NCBI RefSeq assembly: GCF_963678635.1
Contig: NC_087062.1
Coordinates: 39,975,676 to 40,039,675 of the forward strand
Direction: 5' to 3'
DNA length: 64,000 nt
DNA from: Symsagittifera roscoffensis
Lineage: Eukaryota; Xenacoelomorpha; Acoela; Convolutidae
Positions 50,601-54,879 of this stretch are shown here, piece after piece. The position numbers and the translations under genes are program-made. The notes beneath the pieces were generated by a model. It was not told the DNA's origin and ran no database searches. It saw only the letters and a list, made by a program, of their open reading frames with translations. Positions within the stretch are counted from its first letter, which is position 1. Every line of letters begins with the position of its first letter.

Positions 50601-53600
50601 AGTATATATCTTTTAAAATTCAGGTAGTTTGTTTTGAAAGGTTCATTGTTTTGAAACTTGCTCAAATTTTGTCCTGACATCAGTTCCTTCAGGCATTGTT
50701 TTCGGCTGAATTGACGTCTACCTATTTGTCGGCTCAATGGCCGCTCGGTTAATACTGAAAGCTTATTGACTACTGGTGTTTTTACGATTTTCGATATTTC
50801 CGTCTTAATTTCTATTCACTAGCCAGCAATGCTGCGCTTGCATTGTATCGCAAGTAATGCGCATTTCCGCTTCGCCTCTGTGTCATGAAAGTTTGTTGAA
50901 ATTGAAAGGTGTCACGACAATGTAAATTGTTTCGAATGTTCTGAGCTCATTTGCTCTCAAAAATCAGTTTGTTTCTTATAAAAGTTTGTGAATTCCAGGT
51001 AGCCCACGAAATGTGGTACAATGAAAGTGAACAAAAGTACAAGGTAATTGGTACTGACTAAGCTCCCAATGTTGAATTATGTCGAAGAATCTTATCAACT
51101 TGTATTTTGTAGTCATGTCAAATGAATTGAAAGAGAAGAAATTGAAAAAAATCTTTGTTGAATCAGAACTGAAATTAAATGATAGCATATCATTTTATCA
51201 TGAGCTTTTCATACAAATGTGTATTTGAGAAGCATTTCAAGAATCAAAAATGGCCCAGAGGATGTATTAGACGTATTAAAAGTTTTCACATGCGCACTGT
51301 TAAGTCAGGTGCTTTTACGCACAGCATGAGTTTAAGTTTTATGGTTTTTCTCCCTCACCTCAAGTGGCCTTCTCCAATTTTTTTATTTGATGAAAGTTGA
51401 GCCAATGAATAAATGTGAGCCAGATATATGACTACTTGCTATCGGATGAAAAGAACATTTCGACCTCGCGCAATCGTGAAAATTTATTTTTGCTAGAGGG
51501 AACAGGAAAAAGTCAATGAAATCACCATGAATTTGCAATGATGTGTGAAATACTTAATTACGACTACAACGCTTGAGTTTTGTTGCCTCACAAATTACTT
51601 GCTTGATACTTTTTCCTACTGCATACTCATCAATGAAGTTTTTAAATTTCGAAGCTGACGTTTAATTAGATTTTAATTAAGAAAATTCAAGAATATCATT
51701 TTTGTTATTTGATATGCAGGTGTCGAACGAGGCAGAACATTTACTTCAACATCCTCTTGTACTGATGTTGCTGAGACACAAATGGAGCACCTTCGGTAGC
51801 TTGGTCTATTATGCTAATTTGACACAGTTTCTGATCTATCTTAGCGTTCTAACAGGCTACATAGTGGTCACGAAGCCGAAACACTTCTGGAAGGGAAATG
51901 CGACTGATCTGTATGATACTTTGGACGAATACGTTAAAAATTTCGATGGTTCTGGCGTGAACTACAATTCGTTCAGGCTATTTCACAATATAGGGCAGTG
52001 GATAATAATAGGCTTTGCGGTATTCAACTTGTTCAAAGAGGTTAGTTAAATTCACTTTAAAAGACTCATTCATAAGTTAAGAGTACTGAAATTATAACCT
52101 ACGATTTAACATTTCCCGATGTCAATGAAGCCAAGCATGCCTTTTAACGAGAAGTTTTGGCTAATAATGGGTGTCAAAAAAGCCAATTGGCGTCAAATCG
52201 GTGAAACTCCTAGAATTCGGTGCGATTATAAAAAATACGTAGGAGTGTATTTTGAATTAATTTAGATGAGTTCTCAAAACTGTTAAATAATAGCCTCAAT
52301 TTTTTTACTTCGAATATTTACTTGAGTGAGTTGTGCTGTTCCAGTTATTCCAAATCAAGGTCTACAAAATGAGCTACTTCTTGTCGGGAACTAATTTCAT
52401 TGAGGTCGGCTGTTTTTCCCTCGCCCTGATACTAGTACTACCCACTGCGATTGGTCTCAACGAAGACGACACACCCACAGTGAGCTATTCTTTTTTTATT
52501 CTTTTCGGCCATAAGTGGTCATTCTGCTAATTCGTACAAACTTTCTTGCGATATTCTTGCGAAATTCGACTTACCGGATCCCGGCCTTCGACAACAACCA
52601 ATACATTTTCTGAATGTTTTTTTAGTACAGATTCCGAAAATCTATCTATTATATCTTTAAATGCGGGCTTCACTATCTCGCCATGTTTAAGTTTTTCAAC
52701 ATTATTTTTGCATGTTTAAGCGATATCGTATATTGCAATGGTTAAGAATTTTTTTTCGATTTTCCAATTTGATTTTAGTGGTTATCTTACCGAGTTTGAA
52801 TTAAGCAACCCAATATCGAATTAGGGGTTGCAAATTTGGCCTCCAATTTTACATGCCCGAATCATTTAAGTTAACCAGGTAAGACGATTTTTGAGACTTT
52901 TTCAAAAATGTTTAGAAATTTCAAATAACAAAATAATTTGCAAAATTGAAGTTCCCAACCATGTAGTTGGGTGCTGTCAGAGTACTATCAAGGATCGAGA
53001 ACCTTGCCTCCAAATATGACTGCTCAAATCCTTGTAGTTTTCGAGATATGATGTTTTTTGTGATTTTTTTTCAAAAAATTTCAGAAAACTTATTAATTTT
53101 TTTCCGCAAAATCTGAAATTCCCAACCCTGTAGTTGGGTTCTGTCAGAGTACTCTCAAAGATTGCGAATCTTGCCTCCAAGTATGACTGCTTAATTCTTT
53201 GTAGTTTTCGAGATATGATGTTTTCTGTGATTTTTTCAAAAAATTTTCAGAAAACGTTCATTATTTTTTTCCGCAAAATCTGACATTCCCAACCCTGTAG
53301 TTGTGTCCTGTCAAAGTAATCTCAAAGATTGCGAATCTTGCCTCCAAATATGACTGCTCAATTGTTTGTAGTTTTCGAGACGTTTTTTTGTGATTTTTTC
53401 CAAAATTTTTCAGAAAAATTATTATTAGTTTTTAAAAATCTGAAACTCCCAAACCTGTAGTTAGGTCCTGTCAGAGTACTCTCAAAGATTGCGAATCTTG
53501 CCTCCAAGTATGACTGTTTAATTCGTTGCAAATCTTGCCACATGCGACTGCTAAACGCGACTGCTCAAATGCTTTTAGTTTCTGAGATGTGACGTTTTTT

Positions 53601-54703
53601 GATTTTTTAAAAATTTCTCAAAAAACTTATCTACAAAGAAATTCAAAAAATTTGAAACTACTAACTTGATGAAGATACAACCTTATTGTCAGCGTTTACC
53701 CAGGTGTCTTAAATCTTGCCTCTTAATATGGATGCTCAAATACTTTCAGTTTCCGAGATAAGACGTTTTTTTTCCCATTTTTTTTTTCGGGAAACTTAGG
53801 TTTAAAAAAATTCACAAAATTTTGGATTCCTAACCCTATAGTAGGGTGCTCTCAGGGACTCTCAGTGGTTGAAAATCTGGCCTCCAATATTCTCCAGAGG
53901 CCCATTAGGTTTTCGAGATGAAGCTTTTAAAATGGGATTTAAAAAAATTTAAAAGTTCGAAATTACCAACCCTGTAATTGGGTGCAGTCAGAGTACACTG
54001 AAAGTTTGCAGATGTTTTTTCTTATATGTGCGGTTTTTCATGAGTTGTCGAAAAATTTCGAAGCACCGAAGGTGCGTCAAACGCTAGTTAAACGAAAACT
54101 AAGAACAGAAAAAATATATGCATATTTTCACATAATTTCAGAGCTGTAGATATTTTTAAGAGCGCTTAAATACTGTACAGTCCGTTTCGCTCACGCCAGA
54201 TAAACTCGACTAGGTAACATGGCACCAGACTGACCTTTGACCCATAGACTCGGCGGAGTCTGTTTTTGACGCGGGAAGATTAGTTAAGTTATGATCTTGT
54301 TTTATTCTTATTCGATAAATTAAATCATTGTTAATTAATAATTGTTCAATTAAGTAGTTTAAACAAATACAAAATGCCACTAACTGAACGCACGCACGCA
54401 AGTTGGCGTCTGCCTGGAACCTGTTCGCCTCGAGTTGTAACGAATTTTTGACAAAAAACTAGAATGAAGAGTATGCTCAAAGTATTTTTTGTATGCTCAT
54501 AGAACTGGCAGTGGCAGTGCGGAGCTTTGGCCATATTTCTCTCCTGGATAAATCTGGTTCTCTTCATCCAGAAGTTCCCCAAATTCGGCATTTACGTGGT
54601 GATGTTCACTGACATCCTACTGACCTTCTTCAACTTTTTCGTCGTCTTCTTCCTCTTTATCGTCGCATTCGGATTGGGATTCTACGCGCTCCTGCAGAAC
54701 CAG
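2342..54703 (+). CDS. TRPA1: TRPA1-like cation channel gene, 14 exons, 3' end outside window
   Basis: Joining 2342-2629, 13978-14140, 32074-32351, 32744-32959, 36117-36210, 36596-36821, 41687-41870, 42591-42934, 43339-43590, 43735-43865, 45820-46184, 51720-52040, 52345-52479 and 54503-54703 gives 3198 nt (1066 codons) with no stop; every intron is GT-AG and every phase matches. Residues 97 to about 700 are a continuous ankyrin array with many TPLH/TALH-type motifs. Residues 876-1063 carry five hydrophobic segments, including a WQWQCG motif opening S4. This order (long ankyrin domain, pre-S1 linker, six-segment channel) is diagnostic of TRPA, the plasma-membrane non-selective Ca2+-permeable channels that sense irritants and temperature. 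Pore, S6 and C-terminal coiled coil are missing because the window ends inside intron 14. The TRPA family call is firm; orthology to vertebrate TRPA1 rather than another TRPA subtype is inference. Confidence 0.93.
2677..3242. mobile_element. Foldback/MITE-like element with about 200-bp inverted arms
   Basis: The left arm (about 2677-2905) and right arm (about 3025-3242) are inverted copies. AATTAAGCGCAAATTCAA at the left pairs with TGAATTTGCGCTTAATT at the right. Inside, GACTAAGAGCAAATGATCAG pairs with its complement near 3125-3155. The unpaired centre is little over 100 bp. No coding region is present. Structure and size fit a non-autonomous DNA transposon able to form a long hairpin in the intron RNA. 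Target-site duplications are not clear. Confidence 0.8.
4348..5573 (+). mobile_element. Non-autonomous Helitron-like element, copy 1 (1226 bp)
   Basis: It begins TCTATTATATATTTAAATGC directly after an A and ends GCACC-GAA-GGTGC, 12 nt, CTAG directly before a T. A 5' TC, a 3' CTRR, a short hairpin about 12 nt before the end, A-T insertion and no target duplication are the Helitron signature. There is no Rep/helicase coding region. The interior is a diverged tandem array of about 160-180 bp units, each with 'CCAACCCTGTAGTTGGGT', 'GCGAATCTTGCCTCC' and 'TTTCGAGAT' blocks. Copy 2 at 52645-54087 shares both termini. Confidence 0.8.
5575..6130 (+). repeat. Diverged copies of the ~168-bp satellite-like family
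   Basis: Blocks such as CATAAGCGGCTACGC, CTATGACTCTCGG, a 'gacCGTTTTC' block and 'aACTAtCCTgCCAAATCTAA' recur in the order seen in introns 11 and 14, but are heavily mutated. Old copies; not coding. Confidence 0.6.
7923..8290 (-). mobile_element. Non-LTR retrotransposon fragment (RT C-terminal region)
   Basis: The minus strand encodes, through one stop, SETWAQAK and then MKALRRITRVTYKDRVSNEA, the typical segment after the reverse transcriptase thumb of RTE/CR1-type LINEs (the 'SETWxL...MRxLRRILG..WxDRVxNE' pattern). The frame stays open to a stop at 7923. Nothing of the RT catalytic core remains. Antisense to the host gene, in intron 1. Confidence 0.65.
8480..8770 (+). repeat. Diverged member of the ~168-bp intronic family
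   Basis: The order CTCACCTGTCTGCCTGCATG, CCACTTTCTACAGCCTTCGA, then 'TTTTCTCGAAAAC' matches positions 46620-46780 and 58020-58140. Mutated; non-coding. Confidence 0.6.
9541..9800 (+). repeat. Partial copy of the dispersed 'GAACGTAGT' family
   Basis: It starts GTAATGAACGTAGTGAGTAC and CTTATATAGG, followed by a T-rich stretch, 'AGGAAAA' and 'AAAGGAAGGCAAAC'. The same order begins copies in introns 4, 6, 7, 11 and 14. Confidence 0.6.
10005..11165 (+). repeat. Degenerate GATG/GGAT satellite tract (1.16 kb)
   Basis: Continuous interrupted repeats of GATGGATG, GGCTGGATG and TAGATGG words. Because the period is close to 4 with slippage, the minus strand has long open frames rich in Ser, His, Pro and Ile, which are artefacts. 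Tracts of the same type form part of both arms of the intron 2 element (16655-17715 and 28255-29440), so this may be a relic of a related element. Confidence 0.85.
11180..11500 (+). repeat. GC-rich degenerate CTGC/TTGCC repeat patch
   Basis: Abrupt compositional switch to words such as CTGCCTTGC, TGCCTTGCG and GAGCTGCC, with a C10 run at about 11270. Overlapping open frames on both strands result from lack of AT-rich stops, not from a gene. It lies immediately after the GATG tract and may be part of the same repeat block. Confidence 0.65.
12030..12390 (+). repeat. Dispersed repeat shared with intron 6
   Basis: Matches about 37770-38215: shared blocks include 'CGGAATTTTGTATTC', 'AAAATCA-GTACCA', 'GTCGAGAAAAA-CGCTTTAAA', 'CTATGA-TGCCGA' and 'AACGACACTAATT-GAAAAAA'. 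No coding content recognised. Confidence 0.65.
13600..13965 (+). repeat. Partial dispersed repeat ending at the exon 2 acceptor
   Basis: The final block, TTTGCGTTCATTGACATTTT followed by CCAACTGGCTGTTG, is the 3' end block of the dispersed family (compare 42528-42562, 60308-60345 and 63085-63120). The exon 2 acceptor lies about 15 bp after it. Confidence 0.55.
13978..14140 (+). CDS. TRPA1: TRPA1-like exon 2 (residues 97-151), first ankyrin repeats
   Basis: The acceptor AG is at 13976-13977 and the donor GTGAGT at 14141; the exon enters in phase 0 and leaves in phase 1. It encodes a GDVAALKVLL helix pair (a cryptic first repeat) and then a clear ankyrin unit with SALHYSAKYNN and an ARLLIAKGA helix. 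The split codon (A here, GT at 32074) makes Ser. It lies 11.3 kb from exon 1 and 17.9 kb from exon 3. The sequence just upstream of the acceptor matches the end of a dispersed repeat that also sits before exon 8. Confidence 0.9.
14529..14534. repeat. Left target-site duplication of the 17-kb element (TCAATT)
   Basis: Identical to 31602-31607 and directly abuts the first base of the left terminal inverted repeat. Confidence 0.8.
15149..15590. pseudogene. Possible coding relic present in both arms
   Basis: The minus strand has an 85-codon frame with MFCRIISNTNK and SVYRKQLIRRTKRFLEDL. The plus strand has FLFVLEIIRQNIV and KLKHKLRQFM with stops. The mirror segment in the right arm (30513-30960) keeps similar peptides in both senses, for example HKLRQVMDTQFKLDMTFVC. 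I do not recognise the family; conservation may reflect only DNA homology between the arms. No start, domain or complete frame can be supported. Confidence 0.25.
16655..17715 (+). repeat. Degenerate CATC/CCAT satellite tract in left arm
   Basis: Interrupted repeats of CCATCCATC, CTAGCCATC and CATCTAGCC words; reverse complement of the tract in the right arm. Ser/His/Pro/Ile-rich open frames here are artefacts. Confidence 0.9.
18060..18525 (+). repeat. TGTRTGTATG-rich segment of left arm
   Basis: Degenerate GT/TA-rich words such as TGTGTGTAATG and GCATGCATGTAAGTATG, mirrored as CATACATGC-rich sequence at 27310-27530. Simple-sequence-like part of the inverted arm. Confidence 0.7.
18525..21930. 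repeat. Core unit 1 of element: inverted repeat with 1.6-kb spacer
   Basis: The forward part (about 18525-19690, from GAACGCCCGGGTATCC to CTCATCTACTGATTTTATC) is mirrored at about 21280-21930 (GATGAAATCAGTAGATGAGT to GATACCCGGGCGTTC). The spacer 19690-21280 contains ACGTATG/CATACA-rich sequence and no recognisable gene. A 60-codon frame at 21210-21392 is repeated in the other units and looks like repeat sequence, not a gene. Confidence 0.8.
22485..26330. repeat. Core unit 2 of element, near-copy of unit 1
   Basis: The forward part 22490-23310 repeats 18530-19690 but lacks about 350 bp (18845-19190 equivalent). The spacer 23310-24900 matches 19690-21280. The reverse part 24900-26330 is longer than in unit 1 and includes the complement of the part missing on its forward side (25250-26040). 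Confidence 0.8.
26330..27310 (-). repeat. Core unit 3: extra reverse half-copy
   Basis: 26335-27020 repeats 24555-25240 almost base for base (TACACAAACATACATACGAC onward). It continues through CTCAAAAGATACGCGGGCGC at about 27284, which mirrors 18525-18545 of the left arm. It contains the same 60-codon frame as 21210-21392 with one residue changed. Confidence 0.8.
27290..31601 (-). repeat. Right long terminal inverted repeat (about 4.3 kb)
   Basis: Reverse complement of 14535-18540 with the same order of landmarks. The GGGTAGCGGCCGCCGCACTT block is at about 31194. It ends ATACTACT at 31601, directly followed by TCAATT. Confidence 0.85.
28255..29440 (+). repeat. Degenerate GATG/GGAT satellite tract in right arm
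   Basis: Inverted counterpart of 16655-17715: GATGGATGG, GGCTGGATGG and CTAGATGGA words. A 179-codon minus-strand frame across it (28924-29463) is a slippage artefact. Confidence 0.9.
31602..31607. repeat. Right target-site duplication of the 17-kb element (TCAATT)
   Basis: Identical to 14529-14534, starting directly after the final CT of the right inverted repeat. Confidence 0.8.
32074..32351 (+). CDS. TRPA1: TRPA1-like exon 3 (residues 151-243), ankyrin repeats
   Basis: The acceptor follows a long pyrimidine tract (TTTTTTTAG at 32065-32073). It encodes a TPLHYTC ankyrin unit with a long, charged insertion rich in Glu and Lys between its helices, then the unit TALHMASYKGN ending LLQCGADIE. 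The exon ends after GAG at 32351 in phase 0 with the donor GTTGCA, which is unusual at +3 to +6; it is the only donor here that keeps the frame and the repeat spacing. The GC content of the exon is visibly higher than that of the surrounding intron. Confidence 0.9.
32352..32743 (+). other. Intron 3 (392 bp), no element recognised
   Basis: AT-rich, GT at 32352, AG at 32742-32743. Nothing else seen. Confidence 0.8.
32744..32959 (+). CDS. TRPA1: TRPA1-like exon 4 (residues 244-315), ankyrin repeats
   Basis: The acceptor is TTTCTTTAAG at 32734-32743; choosing it restores a perfect ankyrin junction (GADIE followed by CKDSTEMTPLH). The exon encodes two repeats, TPLHMAASYGF and TPLHLAAAGGH, with helices ending LLDHGA and LLQDAA. 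It is 72 codons, phase 0 to phase 0, with donor GTGAGG at 32960. Intron 3 is only 392 bp and is one of the few introns without a recognisable mobile element. Confidence 0.93.
33125..33143. repeat. Perfect hairpin, 7-bp stem, at edge of the intron 4 insertion
   Basis: CGCTTGC-GATTA-GCAAGCG. A similar hairpin with both arms changed together (ACCCTTG...CAAGGGT) occurs at 40986-41006, and a decayed one at about 3666-3683. Each is followed by a related sequence (TTATCAAATCGGA at two sites). Confidence 0.7.
33215..34860 (-). mobile_element. Decayed LINE: RT end, RNase H and zinc-knuckle region
   Basis: Read 5' to 3' on the minus strand: a segment with EWSLTWKLAISLGKCEA (about 34690-34740) and NPLFLGLHYDRQITF (about 34550-34600), which is the RT thumb region. 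Then IYTDGS, FQAELTAI and an IITESKSA position, and (after a frameshift) MWCPSHCGSWGNEEADR, giving the four acidic positions of RNase H1. Last come TLSRLRSGHHT and a Cys/His knuckle whose second Cys is a TGA stop. Several frameshifts and stops make it non-functional. RT plus RNase H on one ORF is typical of I, Jockey-group or related LINE clades. Confidence 0.85.
35155..35235 (+). repeat. CTTCGCCTCTGTGTAA tail motif of a dispersed repeat
   Basis: TATCGCAAGTGGTGCGAAGA followed by TCTGCTTCGCCTCTGTGTAA: a small stem (GCGAAG...CTTCGC) and a fixed ending. The same tail occurs at about 6610, 48680, 49207, 49370, 50890 and 59315. Confidence 0.7.
35590..36040 (+). repeat. Dispersed 'GAACGTA' family copy in intron 4
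   Basis: ATGAACGTAATTCAGACTCC, TATATAG-TCGCGATGATTT, 'GGAAGGCAAACTCCACCATC', 'CGAACAGCAAAGTGTAAAGG' and the CTCTTTTCCAACTGTATGTT end block follow in the family order. It ends about 80 bp before the exon 5 acceptor. Confidence 0.75.
36117..36210 (+). CDS. TRPA1: TRPA1-like exon 5 (residues 316-347), short ankyrin exon
   Basis: The acceptor is GTTTCAG at 36110-36116 and the donor GTAAGT at 36211 is consensus; phase 0 to phase 1. It encodes a short Cys-rich linker (LLCSSDCSS) and one ankyrin unit, MPLHVAVDKNCLEVVQVLFEF, whose Gly is completed by the next exon. At 94 nt it is too short for a simple open-reading-frame search; it was found by following phase and ankyrin spacing. The linker Cys residues are notable but I cannot say they are functional. 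Confidence 0.88.
36211..36595 (+). other. Intron 5 (385 bp), no element recognised
   Basis: GTAAGT donor, AACAG acceptor; AT-rich, nothing else seen. Confidence 0.8.
36596..36821 (+). CDS. TRPA1: TRPA1-like exon 6 (residues 347-422), ankyrin repeats
   Basis: The acceptor AACAG ends at 36595 and completes the split Gly codon; an alternative AG at 36572-36573 would break the phase. It encodes a YPLHLAAQNGV unit with a long helix-helix loop (KYAKEQTHKSD) and then TPLHKAASFNR ending QFLLQ. The donor GTGAGT at 36822 leaves phase 2; the split His codon is completed at 41687. Intron 5 is 385 bp. Confidence 0.92.
36940..37450 (+). repeat. Diverged dispersed-family copy in intron 6
   Basis: Shows the family middle and end blocks (TTTCGAAAGTTTAATTTACT, 'GTTGATCCAGTTTTCTCAA', 'GCGTTCATTACTTTTTTACA', 'GCTGTCAGTTGGCTATGTTT') with many substitutions. 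Confidence 0.6.
37760..38215 (+). repeat. Dispersed repeat shared with intron 1 (12030-12390)
   Basis: See the partner copy: 'GTCGAGAAAAAAACGGTTTA', 'TACTATGATTGCCGA' and 'AAACGACACTAATTTGAAAA' blocks. Slightly longer than the intron 1 copy because of an internal T-rich insertion. Confidence 0.65.
38747..40720 (+). repeat. Two-copy tandem duplication, ~1.01-kb unit
   Basis: Unit 1 (38747-39757) and unit 2 (39758-40720) both start GAATGCTTTCTGGC and run through AAATATGTTTACGCCAA, 'TAAAGGTCACGAAAA', 'CTGTCTGTTGGCTAGGT' and 'AAACGGGAGGCAGCATT'. Each unit contains a dispersed-family core. Weak open frames (38861-39085 and 39866-40069) differ between units and are not genes. Confidence 0.8.
40986..41655 (+). 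repeat. Dispersed repeat from hairpin to degraded tail, before exon 7
   Basis: It starts with the 7-bp hairpin ACCCTTG-TGATTAG-CAAGGGT and ends TATCGCAAGTGATGTGAAGT, a mutated form of the CTTCGCC tail. Positions 41275-41660 match 6210-6612. Exon 7 begins about 30 bp later. Confidence 0.55.
41687..41870 (+). CDS. TRPA1: TRPA1-like exon 7 (residues 422-483), ankyrin repeats
   Basis: The acceptor is TTTTCAG at 41680-41686. The exon completes HGSDIDAIDDERF, gives the unit TALLIAVSKGH, and starts the next with KHILHWVAETES. The donor GTAAAT at 41871 gives phase 0, which joins exactly to KLLQKNN in exon 8. Reading through the donor runs into intron sequence with stops. The acceptor lies about 30 nt after the end of a dispersed repeat (40986-41655). 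Confidence 0.92.
42145..42565 (+). repeat. Dispersed-family copy filling most of intron 7
   Basis: GGAACGTAGTGAGGACTCTT through GGAAGGCAAACTCCACTATC, 'AGATTTCCCAGCGAAATAAA', 'TATTGATCCAGTTTTCTCAA' to CTTTTCCAACTGTTAGTTGG. It takes up more than half of the 720-bp intron and ends about 25 bp before the exon 8 acceptor. Confidence 0.8.
42591..42934 (+). CDS. TRPA1: TRPA1-like exon 8 (residues 484-598), three ankyrin repeats
   Basis: The acceptor is CTGTTTTAG at 42582-42590. The exon encodes three textbook ankyrin units beginning TALHIAARNG, TVLHLAAVYG and TALHLAATEG. An acidic stretch (DDDLVGCEDEDSN) sits between the second and third. The donor GTAGGG at 42935 leaves phase 2, completed as Arg at 43339. 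A long open frame on the opposite strand (42565-42945) is a shadow of this exon. Confidence 0.94.
42935..43338 (+). other. Intron 8 (404 bp), no element recognised
   Basis: GTAGGG donor, TCTTCAG acceptor; AT-rich. A 62-codon frame at 43231-43419 overlaps exon 9 out of frame and is a shadow. Confidence 0.8.
43339..43590 (+). CDS. TRPA1: TRPA1-like exon 9 (residues 598-682), ankyrin repeats with cysteines
   Basis: The acceptor is ATCTTCAG at 43331-43338 and the donor GTAAGA at 43591, phase 2 to phase 2. It encodes TPLDCAAAKG (Cys 608, Cys 617), TPLYLACQNNH (Cys 643) and the start of NPLDIAIESQ. In vertebrate TRPA1, the electrophile-reactive cysteines lie in the last ankyrin repeats and pre-S1 linker, so these Cys residues are candidates for the same role. 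Whether any is the exact equivalent of human Cys621, 641 or 665 needs an alignment. Confidence 0.93.
43735..43865 (+). CDS. TRPA1: TRPA1-like exon 10 (residues 682-726), end of ankyrin domain
   Basis: The acceptor is CTCTGCAG at 43727-43734. The exon finishes the last ankyrin helix (QCVETILDNEEWWQFAM) and encodes the TPMRKLIRRMP segment typical of the ankyrin-to-pre-S1 junction in TRPA channels. The donor GTCAGT at 43866 is less common but preserves phase 1, and Glu is completed by AG at 45820. Intron 9 (144 bp) is the shortest intron. Intron 10 after it carries a decayed LINE. Confidence 0.9.
44341..45560 (-). mobile_element. Decayed Jockey/CR1-like LINE reverse transcriptase
   Basis: Read on the minus strand: HQDGFRKARFTVTAI (about 45370-45415), then LMVALDLTAAFDTVNHSG (about 45245-45300, RT motif A with its catalytic Asp), 'RFTYVEF', a 'KQGVL..DGVTSPTLFDLN' stretch with a stop in it, and VTCADDITI (about 45000-45035, the catalytic DD). 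It goes on with VLKQFAKTKW and ends with QNDALRKQMTIDQLHDETEI and 'LPVQEHNEMLAKQF'. Motif order matches the RT of Jockey/CR1-group non-LTR elements. Many stops and frameshifts: dead copy. Antisense to the host gene in intron 10. Confidence 0.88.
45820..46184 (+). CDS. TRPA1: TRPA1-like exon 11 (residues 726-847), pre-S1 linker
   Basis: The acceptor is TATTTTCAG at 45811-45819 and the donor GTGAGA at 46185, phase 1 to phase 0. It begins EMAVKAFNNCI and FSVTFIYEFIDDD, the conserved post-ankyrin linker of TRPA channels. A low-conservation Ser/Asp/Glu-rich insertion follows (roughly residues 770-825), and the exon ends NNHPLSVM, the motif just before the pre-S1 helix. The Ser-rich insertion makes this linker long for the family and could be a regulatory loop; that is inference. 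Confidence 0.9.
46200..46240. repeat. Short imperfect palindrome with TTACACT...AGTGTAA ends
   Basis: Begins TTACACTTGCGTACTTTAGT and ends GAGCGTAGTGTAA, just inside intron 11. Possibly the end of a dispersed element; function not known. Confidence 0.4.
46280..47110 (+). repeat. Satellite-like ~168-bp family, diverged units, intron 11
   Basis: Repeating blocks: CATAAGCGGCTACGC-like, 'ACACAAAAAGTTATGACCCT', 'CGATTTTGTGACCGTTTTTC', 'CTCAAAAACTACCCACCCAA' and 'ATCGAACGGACGGGTTGTAG'. Unit spacing is close to 160-175 bp. It continues into the segmental duplication. Confidence 0.75.
46900..48690 (+). repeat. Segmental duplication, copy 1 (with 57420-59320)
   Basis: Shares long runs with the second copy in the same order: 'CAACGTCTTAAGCATCATTC', 'GGTCTGATGAAA-TGTATGGC', 'GAACGGGTT-TGGGAAGC', the SINE-like tRNA head, and the tail GCGAAGTGCAACTTCGCC. 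Identity looks like 85-90%. Confidence 0.8.
48331..48685 (+). mobile_element. tRNA-derived SINE, copy 1
   Basis: A Pol III A box TAGTGTAGAGG (48339-48349) fits the TRGYNNARNGG consensus. The B box GGTTCGAACCT (48380-48390) fits at 10 of 11 positions, at normal spacing. The flanking segments do not fold into an intact cloverleaf, so it is a tRNA-related head, not a tRNA gene. About 250 bp of unrelated body follow, ending in the GAAGTGCAACTTCGCCTCTG tail. Confidence 0.75.
49021..49207 (+). mobile_element. tRNA-derived SINE of a second type, same tail
   Basis: A box TGGCAGTGAGG (49031-49041, one mismatch) and B box TGTTCGAATCC (49075-49085, one mismatch). A T-rich body follows, ending GCACAGCTTCGCCCCTGTGT. 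The head differs from the 48331 SINE but the tail matches, suggesting two SINE families with a shared 3' end. Confidence 0.7.
49243..49380 (+). repeat. Dispersed short repeat, copy 1 (partner 50772-50900)
   Basis: ACTGGTGTTTTTCAG, 'ATTTCCGTCTTAAATTCTAT', 'TAGC-AGCAATGCTGCGCT' and GCATTTCCGCTTTGCCTCTG; the partner is about 90% alike. It carries the common tail motif. Confidence 0.7.
49600..50290 (+). repeat. Diverged dispersed-family copies in intron 11
   Basis: Family blocks in order but mutated: 'TTTTGCGCTTTGACTTTTTT', 'GTCGCGAAAAAACGTGA', 'CTATTGATCCAGTTTTCTCA' and 'AAATTCAAAGAGCTTCAAG'. Non-coding. Confidence 0.6.
50772..50900 (+). repeat. Dispersed short repeat, copy 2
   Basis: Partner of 49243-49380, ending GCATTTCCGCTTCGCCTCTG. 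Nothing further is recognised between 50900 and the exon 12 acceptor. Confidence 0.7.
51720..52040 (+). CDS. TRPA1: TRPA1-like exon 12 (residues 848-954), S1 and S2
   Basis: The acceptor is GATATGCAG at 51711-51719; 107 codons, phase 0 to 0, donor GTTAGT. The start (HLLQHPLVLMLLRHKW) matches the pre-S1 helix of TRPA channels. Segment S1 spans about residues 876-897. The following extracellular loop has one N-glycosylation sequon (NAT at residue 907). S2 spans about 935-953, beginning at the GQWIIIGFAVFNLF stretch. The 5.5-kb intron before it is repeat-filled. Confidence 0.93.
52041..52344 (+). other. Intron 12 (304 bp), no element recognised
   Basis: GTTAGT donor, TGTTCCAG acceptor. Nothing else seen. 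Confidence 0.8.
52345..52479 (+). CDS. TRPA1: TRPA1-like exon 13 (residues 955-999), S2-S3 loop and S3
   Basis: The acceptor is TGTTCCAG at 52337-52344; 45 codons, phase 0 to 0, donor GTGAGC at 52480. It encodes the basic S2-S3 loop (LFQIKVYKMSYF), then a hydrophobic S3 at about residues 971-992, and a short acidic extracellular turn (NEDDTPT). Joining exon 14 gives TPT-NWQWQCG, the expected S3-S4 transition. Intron 12 is a compact 304 bp. Confidence 0.92.
52645..54087 (+). mobile_element. Non-autonomous Helitron-like element, copy 2 (1443 bp)
   Basis: Same termini as 4348-5573: TCTATTATAT-TTTAAATGCGG after an A, and GCACC-GAA-GGTGC, 12 nt, CTAG before a T. It is longer than copy 1 because it has more internal units of about 160-180 bp. 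It makes up 1.44 kb of the 2.02-kb intron 13, between the S3 and S4 exons. Minus-strand open frames inside it (52977-53180 and 53358-53543) resemble each other only because the units do. Confidence 0.82.
54503..54703 (+). CDS. TRPA1: TRPA1-like exon 14 (residues 1000-1066), S4 and S5
   Basis: The acceptor is TGCTCATAG at 54494-54502. The exon opens NWQWQCGALAIFLSWINL, a strongly conserved TRPA S4 signature (about residues 1004-1023). It continues with a QKFPKFGIYVVMF S4-S5 linker and a Phe-rich S5 (about 1039-1063) ending LLQNQ. As in other TRP channels, S4 lacks the regular arginine ladder of voltage-gated channels. The donor GTAGGC at 54704 is in phase 0. The next exon should encode the pore helix and selectivity filter; no such sequence is visible between 54704 and 64000. 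Confidence 0.94.
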
Positions 54704-54879
54704 GTAGGCAAAGCCTGTTTCTGCCATGATTAATGATATTCTTGTTTGAATAAAACAGGTATTTAGTAAATGTTAGGGATCTGTTTTTTTTAATTTTTTT
54801 TCTAAGCTTGGGATAATTTCACTATTTTCAACAATATTAGCTTTTCTCGAAAAGTGGTTTTTTGACTTCAAACTTTCTT

